A stretch of DNA of 64,000 nucleotides from Martinezella lusitana. Lineage in GTDB: Bacteria; Pseudomonadota; Alphaproteobacteria; Rhizobiales; Rhizobiaceae. The notes under the pieces were generated by a model, which did no database searches, was not told the DNA's origin, and saw nothing but the letters and a program-made list of their open reading frames with translations. The position numbers and the translations under genes are program-made. Shown here in pieces: positions 24,575-33,235 of the stretch (position 1 is its first letter; each line of letters starts with the position of its first letter). The stretch covers positions 17,390 to 81,389 of the forward strand of contig NZ_WUEY01000027.1 in assembly GCF_010668395.1 (NCBI RefSeq), written 5' to 3'.

Positions 24575-25927
24575 TTACCGCGGCGGCGTGCCGTTTTCGG
24601 CAAGGACATCGCCGACCAGATAGAGCGAGCCGCCGATCAGAATGCGCGGGGCGGCCAAATCCGTCGCCTCGACGGCCGTGATCGCGTCCAACGCCTCGAT
24701 GACGCTCGACATGGGCTCGGCGATGAGCCCGGCATCATAGGCGGCGTTCGCCAGGATGACCGGGTCGATCATCGCGTCGCTGCCGCGGATCGGCACGCAG
24801 TAGACCTTCTCGGCCAGACCGGCAAAGGCCTTGAAATAGCCGACCGGATCCTTGGTGTTGATCATGCCGATGATCAGAAACAACGGTCGCGGCCGGCGCT
24901 CCTCGAAATTCGCCATGGCCTCGGCGATGACTTCGCCGGCGCCGGGATTGTGGCCGCCGTCGACCCAGATCTCCGCATGTGCCGGCGCGTGCGGCATCAG
25001 GTTGCCTTCCGTCAGCCGCTGCAGGCGGCCCGGCCATTCGACCGACGTCATCGCCTTTTCCATCATCGCCTCGGTGACGGCGAAGCCGGCGGCCTTGACG
25101 GCGCGTATGGCGGCGGCGGCATTGCCATATTGGTGGCGGCCCGGCAGGCGGGGCAGAGGCAGGTCGGCCAGGCCGAACTCGTCCTGATAAACCAGCTTGC
25201 CGTATTCCTCGTGGGCGGAAAAATCCTGGCCGAAAACGGCGGTCGGGCAACGAAGCCGCTCGGCCGTCGAGATCAGCACGTCGAGCGCGGCATCGTATTC
25301 CTGATGACCGATGACGACCGGATGGCCCGATTTCATGATACCGGCCTTCTCGGCCGCAATCAGCTCGACCTGATCGCCGAGATAGGGCTGATGATCGAGC
25401 GAAATCGGCATGATGACGGAAACGGCCGGATCGGAAATGACATTGGTGGCATCGAAGCGGCCGCCAAGGCCGACCTCGATGACCGCAACATCGGCCGGAT
25501 GCTCCGCGAAAAGGAGGAACGTCGTGGCCGTCAGAATTTCGAAGACGGTGATCTTCTGTCCGTCATTGGCCTTGGCGATGCGGCGGAGCGCATCGGCGAA
25601 CACGGCATCGTCGACGAGCTTGCCGTGATCTCCCTTGACGCCGATGCGATAGCGCTCGTGCCAGTTGACGAGATGCGGCGAGGTATGGACGTGAACGCTG
25701 TAGCCGCCGGCCTCAAGCAGGGCGCGGCAGAACGCCGTCACCGATCCCTTGCCGTTGGTGCCGGCGACATGGATCACGGGCGGCAATTTCCTGTGGGGGT
25801 TGCCGAGGGCGTCGAGCAGCCGGGTTATTCGCTCAAGAGAAAGATCGAAGCCCTTGGGGTGCAACCCCATGAGCTTCTCGATCTCCCGTGCTGCCTCGCT
25901 CATTGCGGATTGATCCATCGCCGTCAT
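24575..25927 (-). CDS. folC: FolC, bifunctional folylpolyglutamate/dihydrofolate synthase
   Basis: A 450-residue Mur-ligase-like ATPase that adds glutamate to dihydropteroate and then extends polyglutamate on folates. The P-loop is GTNGKGS at 56-62; VSVIMPISLDHQ and DGGHNPGA are family blocks. GGAGG six bases before the ATG at 25927 fixes the start; a much longer frame through accD is an artefact. It is the last gene of the trpFBA-accD-folC run. The accD-folC pairing is widespread in proteobacteria. Confidence 0.96.
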   Translation of the reverse strand: MTAMDQSAMSEAAREIEKLMGLHPKGFDLSLERITRLLDALGNPHRKLPPVIHVAGTNGKGSVTAFCRALLEAGGYSVHVHTSPHLVNWHERYRIGVKGDHGKLVDDAVFADALRRIAKANDGQKITVFEILTATTFLLFAEHPADVAVIEVGLGGRFDATNVISDPAVSVIMPISLDHQPYLGDQVELIAAEKAGIMKSGHPVVIGHQEYDAALDVLISTAERLRCPTAVFGQDFSAHEEYGKLVYQDEFGLADLPLPRLPGRHQYGNAAAAIRAVKAAGFAVTEAMMEKAMTSVEWPGRLQRLTEGNLMPHAPAHAEIWVDGGHNPGAGEVIAEAMANFEERRPRPLFLIIGMINTKDPVGYFKAFAGLAEKVYCVPIRGSDAMIDPVILANAAYDAGLIAEPMSSVIEALDAITAVEATDLAAPRILIGGSLYLVGDVLAENGTPPR

Positions 25928-25959
25928 CCCGCACCTCCGCCTGTCGGCAATCGATGATG

Positions 25960-26871
25960 TCAGGCGCTCGCTGCTACCGGCAGAGCAGCGCCGTTCTTGC
26001 TCTTGGCCGACACGTCGTTTGCGGGCGCCTTGGTCAGGATCTTCAGGAGAGTCGCCAGGGTGTCCGGAATGTCGTGACGCTTGACGACCATGTCCACCAT
26101 GCCATGCTCCAGCAGGTATTCCGACGTCTGGAAGCCTTCGGGAAGCTTTTCGCGCAGCGTCTGCTCGATCACACGCTTGCCGGCAAAGCCGATTTCGGCG
26201 CCGGGTTCGGCAAGATGGATATCGCCCAGCATGGCGTAGGAAGCCGTAACGCCGCCGGTCGTCGGGTTGGTCAGAACCACGACGTAGGGCTGGCCCGCTT
26301 CCTTCAGCATGTCGACGGCAACGGTCGTGCGCGGCAGCTGCATCAGCGACAGGATACCTTCCTGCATGCGTGCGCCGCCCGAAGCCGGGAACATGACCAG
26401 CGGGCATTTTTCGGCAATGGCGCGCTCGAAAGCCTTCACGATGGCTTCGCCGGCAGCCATGCCGAGCGAACCGCCGATGAAGTTGAATTCATGCACGACG
26501 GCCACCAGCTTCAGGCCACGGACCTTACCGACGCCGGCGAGGATCGTATCTTCCTGCTCGGTCTTGATGCGGCTGTCCTTCAGGCGATCGGTATATTTCT
26601 TCGAGTCGCGGAACTTCAACGGGTCCTGCGCGACCTTGGGCTGCGGCAGGGCTTCGTATTCGCCGTTGTCGAAGAGATCGGCAAGGCGGGCCTTGGCCGG
26701 CATCTTCATGTGGAAACCGGAAGCGGGGATGACCCACTTGTTCTCTTCCAGATCCTTGTGAAAGACCATTTCGCCCGTTTCCGGGCACTTGATCCAGAGA
26801 TTCTCCGGAACCTCGCGACGGCCCAGCATGGAATTGATCCGCGGGCGGACGTAGTTCGTGATCCAGTTCAA
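25960..26871 (-). CDS. accD: AccD, acetyl-CoA carboxylase carboxyltransferase beta subunit (degenerate zinc ribbon)
   Basis: This 303-residue carboxyltransferase beta subunit works with AccA to transfer CO2 from biotin to acetyl-CoA, giving malonyl-CoA for fatty acid synthesis. The crotonase-like core is intact (GSLGMAAGEAIVKAFE, PASGGARMQEG, PTTGGVTASYAM). The N-terminal zinc ribbon normally has four cysteines; here WIKCPETGEM keeps only Cys29, and WVIPASGFH has none. The other three are replaced, apparently a rhizobial trait. It follows trpA, separated by a long hairpin. Confidence 0.96.
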   Translation of the reverse strand: MNWITNYVRPRINSMLGRREVPENLWIKCPETGEMVFHKDLEENKWVIPASGFHMKMPAKARLADLFDNGEYEALPQPKVAQDPLKFRDSKKYTDRLKDSRIKTEQEDTILAGVGKVRGLKLVAVVHEFNFIGGSLGMAAGEAIVKAFERAIAEKCPLVMFPASGGARMQEGILSLMQLPRTTVAVDMLKEAGQPYVVVLTNPTTGGVTASYAMLGDIHLAEPGAEIGFAGKRVIEQTLREKLPEGFQTSEYLLEHGMVDMVVKRHDIPDTLATLLKILTKAPANDVSAKSKNGAALPVAASA

Positions 26872-26923
26872 TTCGAAACTCCTAATCGACCGAATTAATC
26901 GATATCCCAGTCGTCACCAAATG

Positions 26924-26975
26924 CCCATAGGCCTTTTCCTCAATCCGCAGGGGATTGATGAGAGGCCTATATGGG
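26924..26975 (-). other. Long intercistronic hairpin between trpA and accD
   Basis: The arms CCCATAGGCCT...CCTCAATC (26924-26945) and GATTGATGAG-AGGCCTATATGGG (26953-26975) pair with small bulges. It lies right after the trpA stop and before accD on the same strand. There is no U-run, so an RNA-processing or stability element fits better than a terminator. Confidence 0.6.
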
Positions 26976-26979
26976 GAAA

Positions 26980-27819
26980 CTATTCGGCGGCAACAAGGCG
27001 GGCGGAACGGGTGCCTGTCGACAGACCGCGCACCAGGGTCGCAACAGCCTGGATGGTGTCGGCCGTCGCCTTACCATCCTTGGTGAGGCTGGTGGCGATC
27101 TGGTTGACGATCGCCGTGCCGACGACGACGCCATCGGCAGACGCGCCGATCAGCTTGGCGTGCTCGGCCGTCTTGACGCCGAAGCCGACGCAAACCGGCA
27201 GTTCCGTATGCTGCTTGATGCGCTTGACGGCGCCAGAGACCAGCGACGGATCCGGCAGCGCCGAACCGGTGATGCCGTTCATCGAGACGTAATAGACGAA
27301 GCCCGACGTGTTTTGCAGAACCGTCGGCAAGCGCTTGTCATCGGTGGTCGGCGTTGCCAGGCGGATGAAGTTGATGCCCTTGCGGATGGCGGGAATGCAA
27401 AGCTCGTCATCCATTTCCGGCGGCAGATCGACGACGATCAGGCCGTCGATGCCGGCGGCAAGCGCGTCATCGAGGAACTTTTCGACGCCGTAGATATAGA
27501 TCGGATTGTAGTAGCCCATCATCACGATCGGCGTGTCGGCATCGACTTTACGGAAATCGGCTGCGAGCTGCAGCGTCTTCTTCAGCGTCTGGCCGGCCTT
27601 CAAGGCGCGCTGGCCGGCAAGCTGGATCGCCGGGCCATCGGCCATGGGATCGGAAAAGGGCATGCCGAGTTCGATGACGTCGGCACCGGCTTCCGGCAGC
27701 GCCTTCATGATGCCGAGCGAGGTCTCGTAATCGGGATCGCCGCCCATGAAATAGGTGACGAGTGCCGGGCGGCCTTCAGCCTTCAGAGCGGCGAAGCGTT
27801 TGTCCATACGTGCGGTCAT
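26980..27819 (-). CDS. trpA: TrpA, tryptophan synthase alpha chain
   Basis: A 279-residue TIM barrel that cleaves indole-3-glycerol phosphate and passes indole through a tunnel to TrpB. Catalytic Glu50 (VIELGMPFSDP) and Asp61 (MADGP) are present, with the phosphate loop VGFGVKTAEHA. It begins 10 bases after trpB. The protein ends with the tail RSARLVAAE. The two subunits form the alpha2beta2 complex. Confidence 0.98.
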   Translation of the reverse strand: MTARMDKRFAALKAEGRPALVTYFMGGDPDYETSLGIMKALPEAGADVIELGMPFSDPMADGPAIQLAGQRALKAGQTLKKTLQLAADFRKVDADTPIVMMGYYNPIYIYGVEKFLDDALAAGIDGLIVVDLPPEMDDELCIPAIRKGINFIRLATPTTDDKRLPTVLQNTSGFVYYVSMNGITGSALPDPSLVSGAVKRIKQHTELPVCVGFGVKTAEHAKLIGASADGVVVGTAIVNQIATSLTKDGKATADTIQAVATLVRGLSTGTRSARLVAAE

Positions 27820-27829
27820 GGCGTCTAAC

Positions 27830-29044
27830 TCACATTCCCAGAATCTTGCCGACGGTGAAGATGTCCTTGTCGCCGCGGCCGGAGAGGTTCATCAGGATGA
27901 TCTCGTCCTTGCCCATCTTCGGGGCGCGCTTGATGACTTCGGCCAGCGCATGACTCGGCTCCAGCGCCGGAATGATGCCTTCGAGGCGCGTCAGCGTCTG
28001 GAAGGCTTCCAGCGCCTCATGATCCATGATCGGCACGTATTCGGCGCGGCCCATATCGTTCAGCCAGGAATGTTCCGGACCGATGCCGGGATAGTCGAGG
28101 CCGGCCGAGATCGAATGGCCTTCCTTGATCTGGCCGTCGCCATCCTGCAGCAGGTAGGTACGGTTGCCGTGCAGCACGCCGGGCGAACCGGCGGTGATCG
28201 AGGCGCAATGCTCGTCGCCCTGCAGCCCCTTGCCGCCGGCTTCGACGCCGACGATCTTGACGCCTTCGTCATCGAGGAAGGGATGGAAGATGCCGATGGC
28301 GTTCGAACCACCGCCGACGGCAGCGATGACGAGATCCGGCAGGCGGCCTTCGGCCTCCAGGATCTGCGCACGGGCTTCAGTGCCGATCACGGCCTGGAAA
28401 TCGCGGACCATTTCCGGATAGGGATGCGGGCCGGCTGCCGTACCGATCAGATAATAGGTATCGTCGACATTGGTGACCCAGTCGCGAAGGGCCTCGTTCA
28501 TGGCGTCCTTCAGCGTGCCGCTGCCGGCCGTCACCGGAATGACCTCGGCGCCCAGCAGCTTCATGCGGAAGACGTTCGGCGCCTGGCGCTCGACATCGGT
28601 CGCGCCCATGTAGACGACGCAGGGCAGGCCGAAGCGGGCGGCAACCGTCGCCGATGCCACGCCATGCTGGCCGGCGCCGGTTTCGGCGATGATGCGGGTC
28701 TTGCCCATGCGCTTGGCGAGCAGGATCTGGCCGATGCAATTGTTGATCTTGTGCGAGCCGGTGTGGTTCAGCTCCTCGCGCTTGAAATAGATCTTCGCGC
28801 CGCCAAGCTCGGCCGTCAGGCGCTCGGCGAAATAAAGCGGGCTCGGGCGGCCGATATAGTGCGTGCCGAGAGACTTCAGTTCCGCCTGGAAGGCCGGATC
28901 GTCCTTTGCCTTGTTCCATTCCTCCTGCAGATCCAGGATCAGCGGCATCAGTGTTTCGGCTACGAAACGACCGCCGTAAATGCCGAAACGACCGTCCTCA
29001 TCAGGACCGGCGCGGAAGGAATTGGGTTTGGGCGTCTGGTTCAC
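27830..29044 (-). CDS. trpB: TrpB, tryptophan synthase beta chain
   Basis: A 404-residue PLP enzyme joining indole and serine to make tryptophan. The PLP lysine is Lys99 in NHTGSHKINN, and the GGGSNAIG phosphate cradle and ETGAGQHG are conserved. It starts with GTG that overlaps the trpF stop (GTGA), so translation is coupled. This is the standard TrpB1 type, not the longer TrpB2. Confidence 0.98.
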   Translation of the reverse strand: MNQTPKPNSFRAGPDEDGRFGIYGGRFVAETLMPLILDLQEEWNKAKDDPAFQAELKSLGTHYIGRPSPLYFAERLTAELGGAKIYFKREELNHTGSHKINNCIGQILLAKRMGKTRIIAETGAGQHGVASATVAARFGLPCVVYMGATDVERQAPNVFRMKLLGAEVIPVTAGSGTLKDAMNEALRDWVTNVDDTYYLIGTAAGPHPYPEMVRDFQAVIGTEARAQILEAEGRLPDLVIAAVGGGSNAIGIFHPFLDDEGVKIVGVEAGGKGLQGDEHCASITAGSPGVLHGNRTYLLQDGDGQIKEGHSISAGLDYPGIGPEHSWLNDMGRAEYVPIMDHEALEAFQTLTRLEGIIPALEPSHALAEVIKRAPKMGKDEIILMNLSGRGDKDIFTVGKILGM

Positions 29045-29715
29045 TCTCTACTCCCTGCTGCCGGTTCCGGCAGACATGCTTCTGCAAAAGCGTCGAAAAA
29101 CTGGTCGATCTTGCCTAGATCCTTCACGCCCGGCGCACTTTCCAGCGCCGAGGAAAGATCGATGCCGGTGGCCTTGGTGGAAGCCAGCGCCTCGGCGACA
29201 TTGTCCTTGTTGACGCCGCCCGACAGCATGTAGTCCACGCGATCGTCGACCCAGCTCATCAGGCTCCAATCGAAGGATATGCCGTTTCCGCCCGGCAGCT
29301 CCGAGCCGACAGGCGGCTTGGCATCGAACAGGAAGCGGTCGGCAATGCCGATATAGGATTCCACCCGCTTCAGATCGTCGGCCTCGCGCACCGACATGGC
29401 CTTCATGACGGGCACATTATGGACGGCTTTGATGGTCAGCACGCGCTCCGGGCTTTCGTTGCCATGGAGCTGCAGCATATCCGGCTTCACCAGCGCCATG
29501 ATCTCATCGAGATCGTCGTTGCTGGGATTGACCGTGACAGCAACGATCTTCGCCTTGCCGCGCGCGCGCTCCGCCAGCTGGCCGGCGAGATCCGGCTCGA
29601 TATAGCGCGGGCTCTTTTCAAAGAAGATGAAACCGATGTGGGTAGCGCCGCGCTCAAGCGCACGATCCACCGCTTCCGGCGTCTTCAGACCACAAATTTT
29701 GATATCGGGGCTCAT
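29041..29715 (-). CDS. trpF: TrpF, phosphoribosylanthranilate isomerase
   Basis: A 224-residue TIM barrel that isomerises phosphoribosylanthranilate to CdRP. The start MSPDIKICGLKTPEAVD holds the general-base Cys8; VTVNPS, LQLHGNE and MLSGGVN are family motifs, and GIDLSSALESAPGVKD is the C-terminal phosphate loop. The ATG at 29715 was chosen because homologues begin at this strand; no strong ribosome-binding site is seen and upstream in-frame sequence is repeat-derived. It leads the trpFBA-accD-folC run. Confidence 0.96.
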   Translation of the reverse strand: MSPDIKICGLKTPEAVDRALERGATHIGFIFFEKSPRYIEPDLAGQLAERARGKAKIVAVTVNPSNDDLDEIMALVKPDMLQLHGNESPERVLTIKAVHNVPVMKAMSVREADDLKRVESYIGIADRFLFDAKPPVGSELPGGNGISFDWSLMSWVDDRVDYMLSGGVNKDNVAEALASTKATGIDLSSALESAPGVKDLGKIDQFFDAFAEACLPEPAAGSRE

Positions 29716-29815
29716 GGCAGCGGAGTGACACGAAATTTCAAAAGAGTCGAGCCTAAAGGCGACGTTGGCGGGATTTTTGCGTGGTTCCAGGACCATCGCG
29801 CATGAAATAAAAGTG

Positions 29816-29949
29816 CCCCTCACCCCAGCCCTCTCCCCGTTTCGACGGGGAGAGGGAGCGACAGCGCCAAACTCCTTCGCCCCGCGTGCGGGGAGAAGGT
29901 GGACGCGAACAGTTGAGCGAAGCGAAACTGTGAGAGGACGGATGAGGGG
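29816..29949. repeat. Rhizobial palindromic intergenic repeat, copy 2
   Basis: It opens with CCCCTCACCC like copy 1 (3601-3744) and closes with GATGAGGGG. It contains an inner hairpin CTCTCCCCGTTTCGACGGGG and a second CCCCGC/GCGGGG pair. An extra stretch with ACAGTTGAGCGAAGCGAAACTGT forms a further hairpin absent from copy 1. It occupies most of the 297-base gap between trpF and the next gene. Confidence 0.85.
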
Positions 29950-30012
29950 TTCGCCTATCCATATGCAATTGCCCCGAACACATCTTTCCACTTCCTCCAT
30001 CGGCATATGCGA

Positions 30013-30774
30013 TCAATCAAAATCGATCGCGTGCAGCTGGCTGCCGTGGCGCTTCAGCCAGGCCTTGGCCTCGTCCATGTCGGGGCAAAGCTTGCGGCAG
30101 AGCGCCCAGAAGCGCGGGCCGTGGTTCATTTCCTTCAGATGCGCGACCTCGTGGGCCGCGAGGTAATCGATGACCAGCGGCGGCGCCATGACGATGCGCC
30201 AGGAGAAGCTGAGGTTCCCCTGCGAGGAGCAGGAGCCCCAGCGGCTGCGGGTATCCTTCATGGTGATGGAGGTGACCGTGGCGCGGATGGCGCCCGCGTG
30301 CACTGCGACAAGCCTTTCCAGATCGGCGCGGGCTTCCTTCTTCAGGAAGGTGGCGATGCGGCGGCCGGCATGTTCCGGCAGGCCGCTGACGCGCAGCACC
30401 GGCAGGCCGTCCACGGTAATGGCCTCGGTGAGGCCGCGCAGGCTGCCGGTGTGCTCGATCCGATGACGCACGCCGCGCAGGAGGATTTCGCTGCCGCTGC
30501 GCAGGCTGGTGTCGACCGAGAATTTCGCGAGCTTCGTCAGCAGCCAGCCCTGATGCCGGTCGAGAAAGGCATTGACCTCGCGGGCGGCCAGGCCGCGCGG
30601 TATGGTCATCTTCAGCGCCCGTCCGCCGGGCTCGATCCGGAGCGTGATGCGGGTCGCCCGCTCGTGCTGGCGGATCGTCAGCGGCATCAGCCGGCCGGCG
30701 ACATCGAGGGTGCGCGTTTCCGGCGCAGGCGGCTTGGGGGGAGATCTTCGGGATCTGGACAGAAGCGGAAACAT
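30013..30774 (-). CDS. YgjP-family zinc metallopeptidase (SprT/WLM-like)
   Basis: A 253-residue protein with zinc-protease motif HEVAH (His208, Glu209, His212) and a following His218 in MNHGPRFW, characteristic of the YgjP/M48-related DUF45 family. TRSRWGSCSSQGNLSFSWR upstream is the conserved family block. There is no signal peptide, so it is cytoplasmic. Its substrate is unknown; family members have been linked to UTP or metal-related functions without consensus. It is isolated between repeats and a terminator, so context adds nothing. Confidence 0.85.
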   Translation of the reverse strand: MFPLLSRSRRSPPKPPAPETRTLDVAGRLMPLTIRQHERATRITLRIEPGGRALKMTIPRGLAAREVNAFLDRHQGWLLTKLAKFSVDTSLRSGSEILLRGVRHRIEHTGSLRGLTEAITVDGLPVLRVSGLPEHAGRRIATFLKKEARADLERLVAVHAGAIRATVTSITMKDTRSRWGSCSSQGNLSFSWRIVMAPPLVIDYLAAHEVAHLKEMNHGPRFWALCRKLCPDMDEAKAWLKRHGSQLHAIDFD

Positions 30775-30814
30775 AGAGGCAGTTTTATACGATTCGGGCT
30801 GATATCTGGCAAAG

Positions 30815-30842
30815 AAAAACCGGCATCACAGGATGCCGGTTT
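30815..30842 (-). terminator. Terminator after the DUF2852 gene (minus strand)
   Basis: An 11-bp perfect stem AAACCGGCATC / GATGCCGGTTT with a 4-base loop. Read on the minus strand the tail is TTTTTCTTT. It lies 23 bases beyond the stop of the DUF2852 gene. Confidence 0.88.
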
Positions 30843-30864
30843 CGATTGTGCGGCGTGACCGCGA

Positions 30865-31305
30865 TCACGGCGTCTGGAACTCCGTCACCGGGCCGCCATT
30901 GTTGTCGCTGCGCTTGACGTTGTTGCGCTCGCGCATGAAGCGGTCGAACTCGTCCTGGTCCTTGGCGCGACGCAGCTCGCGGACGTAGCTGTCGAATTCG
31001 GCACGCATCTCGTCCAGCTTGCGGCGCTCCTGCTCGAGACGCTCAAGCTCAGCCTTGCGCCAGTCGTCAAAAGCGACGTTGCCGGTGGAGAAGGAGTGAC
31101 GGTGACGACCGCGATGACGGCCACAGCCGGCAAACACGCCATCGGCCCTTTCATTCACATCCCGTTTGAAATCCCGCAAACGTTCCCCGAAGAGAATGTA
31201 GGCAAGCATGGCAAAGCCCAGCGGCCAAAAGACCACGAAGCCAAGTACCATCAGGGCAATAGTAGCCGGAGTCCAATCCGGGCGAAGCAATGCAGATTGG
31301 TTCAT
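30865..31305 (-). CDS. DUF2852 family membrane protein
   Basis: A 146-residue protein of unknown function. One or two hydrophobic segments lie at about 12-40 (TIALMVLGFVVFWPLGFAML), followed by a basic/histidine-rich stretch (CGRHRGRHRHSF) and a long charged helix likely to be a coiled coil (WRKAELERLEQERRKLDEMRAEF) with a DQDEFDRFMRERN segment. This architecture is the DUF2852 family, common in Rhizobiales. ATG 31305 has GAGG about 10 bases upstream; a GTG at 31323 would add six residues. Confidence 0.8.
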   Translation of the reverse strand: MNQSALLRPDWTPATIALMVLGFVVFWPLGFAMLAYILFGERLRDFKRDVNERADGVFAGCGRHRGRHRHSFSTGNVAFDDWRKAELERLEQERRKLDEMRAEFDSYVRELRRAKDQDEFDRFMRERNNVKRSDNNGGPVTEFQTP

Positions 31306-31659
31306 CGTGAGGTATCCTCGCACGGCGCATCGCCCCTCGACCGATATTGATCAATGGTAAGGCTTCTGCGCGGTTTTTAAAGCTCTACTGCATCTCAGCG
31401 CGTTCCAAGGACGCGCGGCGCGGCAAACGGCCCGATCATCTGCGGTACCGCTGGAATCGAGATGGTAACCTCTTCGTGAGCCTTCAATAGTATCGCCGGA
31501 CGGAATCGGACAAGTGCTTGAATTCGCGCCTATAATTCAACAAAAGCTAATATTTTGCACCGGCGGAGCGCGACGATATTCTTCGAACATCGGCGCGCCT
31601 CGCCGTTTTATTTTGCGTGCTCCCAAAAAGGAGCGGTGATTTTGGGTGCAAACACGCGC
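31306..31659. other. Gene-free interval between the DUF2852 gene and phaZ
   Basis: No convincing reading frame is present in this 354-base stretch. Its right part must hold nothing for phaZ, which ends here; its left part should carry the DUF2852 promoter. A plus-strand sigma-70-like pair is visible, CGGACA (31507-31512) and TATAAT (31531-31536) with an 18-base spacer. It faces only the antisense side of phaZ. About 90 bases further, CCAAAA/TTTTGG forms a weak hairpin. A small RNA is conceivable but unsupported. Confidence 0.3.
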
Positions 31660-32937
31660 TCAGGCGGATTTGCCGCCCTTGATGACCCGCTTGACGACCG
31701 ATCGGCCGGCGCGCGCGTGCTGGCGCGTGAAGGCCAGAATGCGCGGTGCAATCTCGCGGCGGAAGCGCGAGCCGTTGAAGACGCCGTAGTGGCCGACATC
31801 CGGCTGCAGATAGTGCATCCGCATGTGCTCGGGAATGCTGGTGCAGATGGTCTGCGCCGCATGCGTCTGGCCGACGCCTGAAATATCGTCGTTCTCGCCT
31901 TCGACGGTCAGCAGCGCGACGTTGCGGATGGCCGAGGGATCGACGCGCTGGCCGCGATGCATGAGCTCGCCCTTGGGAAGCGCATGCTTGATGAACACCT
32001 GATCGACGGTCTGCAGGTAGAATTCCGCCGTCAGATCCATGACGGCAAGATATTCGTCATAGAAATCACGGTGCTTTTCGGCAGGCTCGCCGTCATTCTT
32101 GACGAGATGGACGAAGAAATCCTTGTGGGCGATCATATGGCGGTCGAGGTTCATCGACATGAAGCCGGAAAGCTGCAGGAAACCGGGATAGACAGGCCGC
32201 ATGAAGCCCGGCTGCGGCCAGGGCACGTTCATGACGACGTTGTCGGCAAACCATTCCAGCGGCTTTTCCTTGGCGAGCTGGTTGACCGCCGTCGGATTGA
32301 TGCGGGTGTCGATCGGGCCGCCCATCAGCGTCATCGACGAGGGCGCCAGGCGATCGCCGGCCGCTTCCATCACCGCGGCGGCGGCGAGAACCGGCACCGA
32401 CGGCTGACAGACTGCGACGACATGGGTGTCCGGCCCGAGGTGGTGCAGCATCTCGATGACGTAATCGATATAGTCCTCCAGATCGAAGGTGCCTTCGGTC
32501 ATCGGCACCATGCGGGCATCGATCCAGTCGGTGATATAGACGTCGGCGCCCGGCAGCAGGGCTTCGACGGTGCCACGCAACAGCGTCGCATAGTGGCCCG
32601 ACATCGGCGCGACGATGAGGATGCGCGGATCGGTGCCGTGGCCTGCGGGCAGGCTACGCTCGAAATGGATAAGATTGCAGAAGGGCTTCTTCCAGACGAT
32701 CTTTTCATGAACAGAGACCGGCTTGCCTTCGATCTGCGTCTCGTGCAACCCGAATTCCGGCTTGCCGTAGCGTCTGGTCGTGCGCTCGAAGACCTCGAGG
32801 CTGGCCGTCAACGTGCGGCCGAACACCGTATGGGACAGCGGATTGAGCGGGTTGGCATAGGCCAGGCGCATCATGTCGGCCGCTGCGCGGAAGGGAGCGA
32901 GAGCGGCGTGGTTGAGTTCGTAAAACTGATAAAACAT
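31660..32937 (-). CDS. phaZ: Intracellular poly(3-hydroxybutyrate) depolymerase
   Basis: A 425-residue alpha/beta hydrolase that mobilises PHB storage granules in the cytoplasm. The start MFYQFYELNHAALAPFRAAADM is typical of PhaZ; an upstream in-frame start at 32991 is less likely. The nucleophile elbow reads VVAVCQPSVPVL, with Cys177 in place of the usual serine, as in Cupriavidus PhaZa1. There is no signal peptide. PHB is a major rhizobial reserve. Downstream HYGVFNGSRFR holds the probable catalytic histidine. Confidence 0.93.
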   Translation of the reverse strand: MFYQFYELNHAALAPFRAAADMMRLAYANPLNPLSHTVFGRTLTASLEVFERTTRRYGKPEFGLHETQIEGKPVSVHEKIVWKKPFCNLIHFERSLPAGHGTDPRILIVAPMSGHYATLLRGTVEALLPGADVYITDWIDARMVPMTEGTFDLEDYIDYVIEMLHHLGPDTHVVAVCQPSVPVLAAAAVMEAAGDRLAPSSMTLMGGPIDTRINPTAVNQLAKEKPLEWFADNVVMNVPWPQPGFMRPVYPGFLQLSGFMSMNLDRHMIAHKDFFVHLVKNDGEPAEKHRDFYDEYLAVMDLTAEFYLQTVDQVFIKHALPKGELMHRGQRVDPSAIRNVALLTVEGENDDISGVGQTHAAQTICTSIPEHMRMHYLQPDVGHYGVFNGSRFRREIAPRILAFTRQHARAGRSVVKRVIKGGKSA

Positions 32938-33235
32938 GGGGGCTTTGCCTTTCGTGACGCGGGTTGCAAACCCGCACATCACCTGGATCATGGAAACGCA
33001 CGCGCCTTGCGTGTCGCTGCTTTCACTGCGGCGCTCCTCCGGTCGCGCTGTGCAGCAGGATGATCACGGCTCCGCGGGCGCGATCCTCATCCTTTAAGCT
33101 CTTACTATCGAAGCTAGCAGCTTTTGCTGCAGAGCAACATAAGTACAACGGCTCTTTCTATAAAAAACGCCGGAGAATCGCTTCTCCGGCATCAACAATG
33201 ATCTCAAAAAGTTAAAGTTCCTGAGCTGAAGCGTC
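32938..33235. other. phaZ upstream region and FAH-gene terminator
   Basis: The 298-base gap before phaZ must contain its promoter, somewhere left of the terminator at 33163-33190. A direct/inverted tangle AGCTAGCAGCTTTTGCTGC occurs at about 33112-33130. No reading frame is convincing. Confidence 0.4.
33163..33190 (-). terminator. Terminator of the FAH-family gene (minus strand)
   Basis: The perfect 9-bp stem GCCGGAGAA (33169-33177) / TTCTCCGGC (33182-33190) has a TCGC loop. On the minus strand it is followed by GTTTTTTA. It lies about 46 bases beyond the stop at 33236. Confidence 0.9.

Noticed and set aside
26869..27292. Alternative plus-strand frame across the trpA end
   Set aside because: It overlaps trpA fully and has no domain; the intercistronic hairpin explains its low-complexity start.
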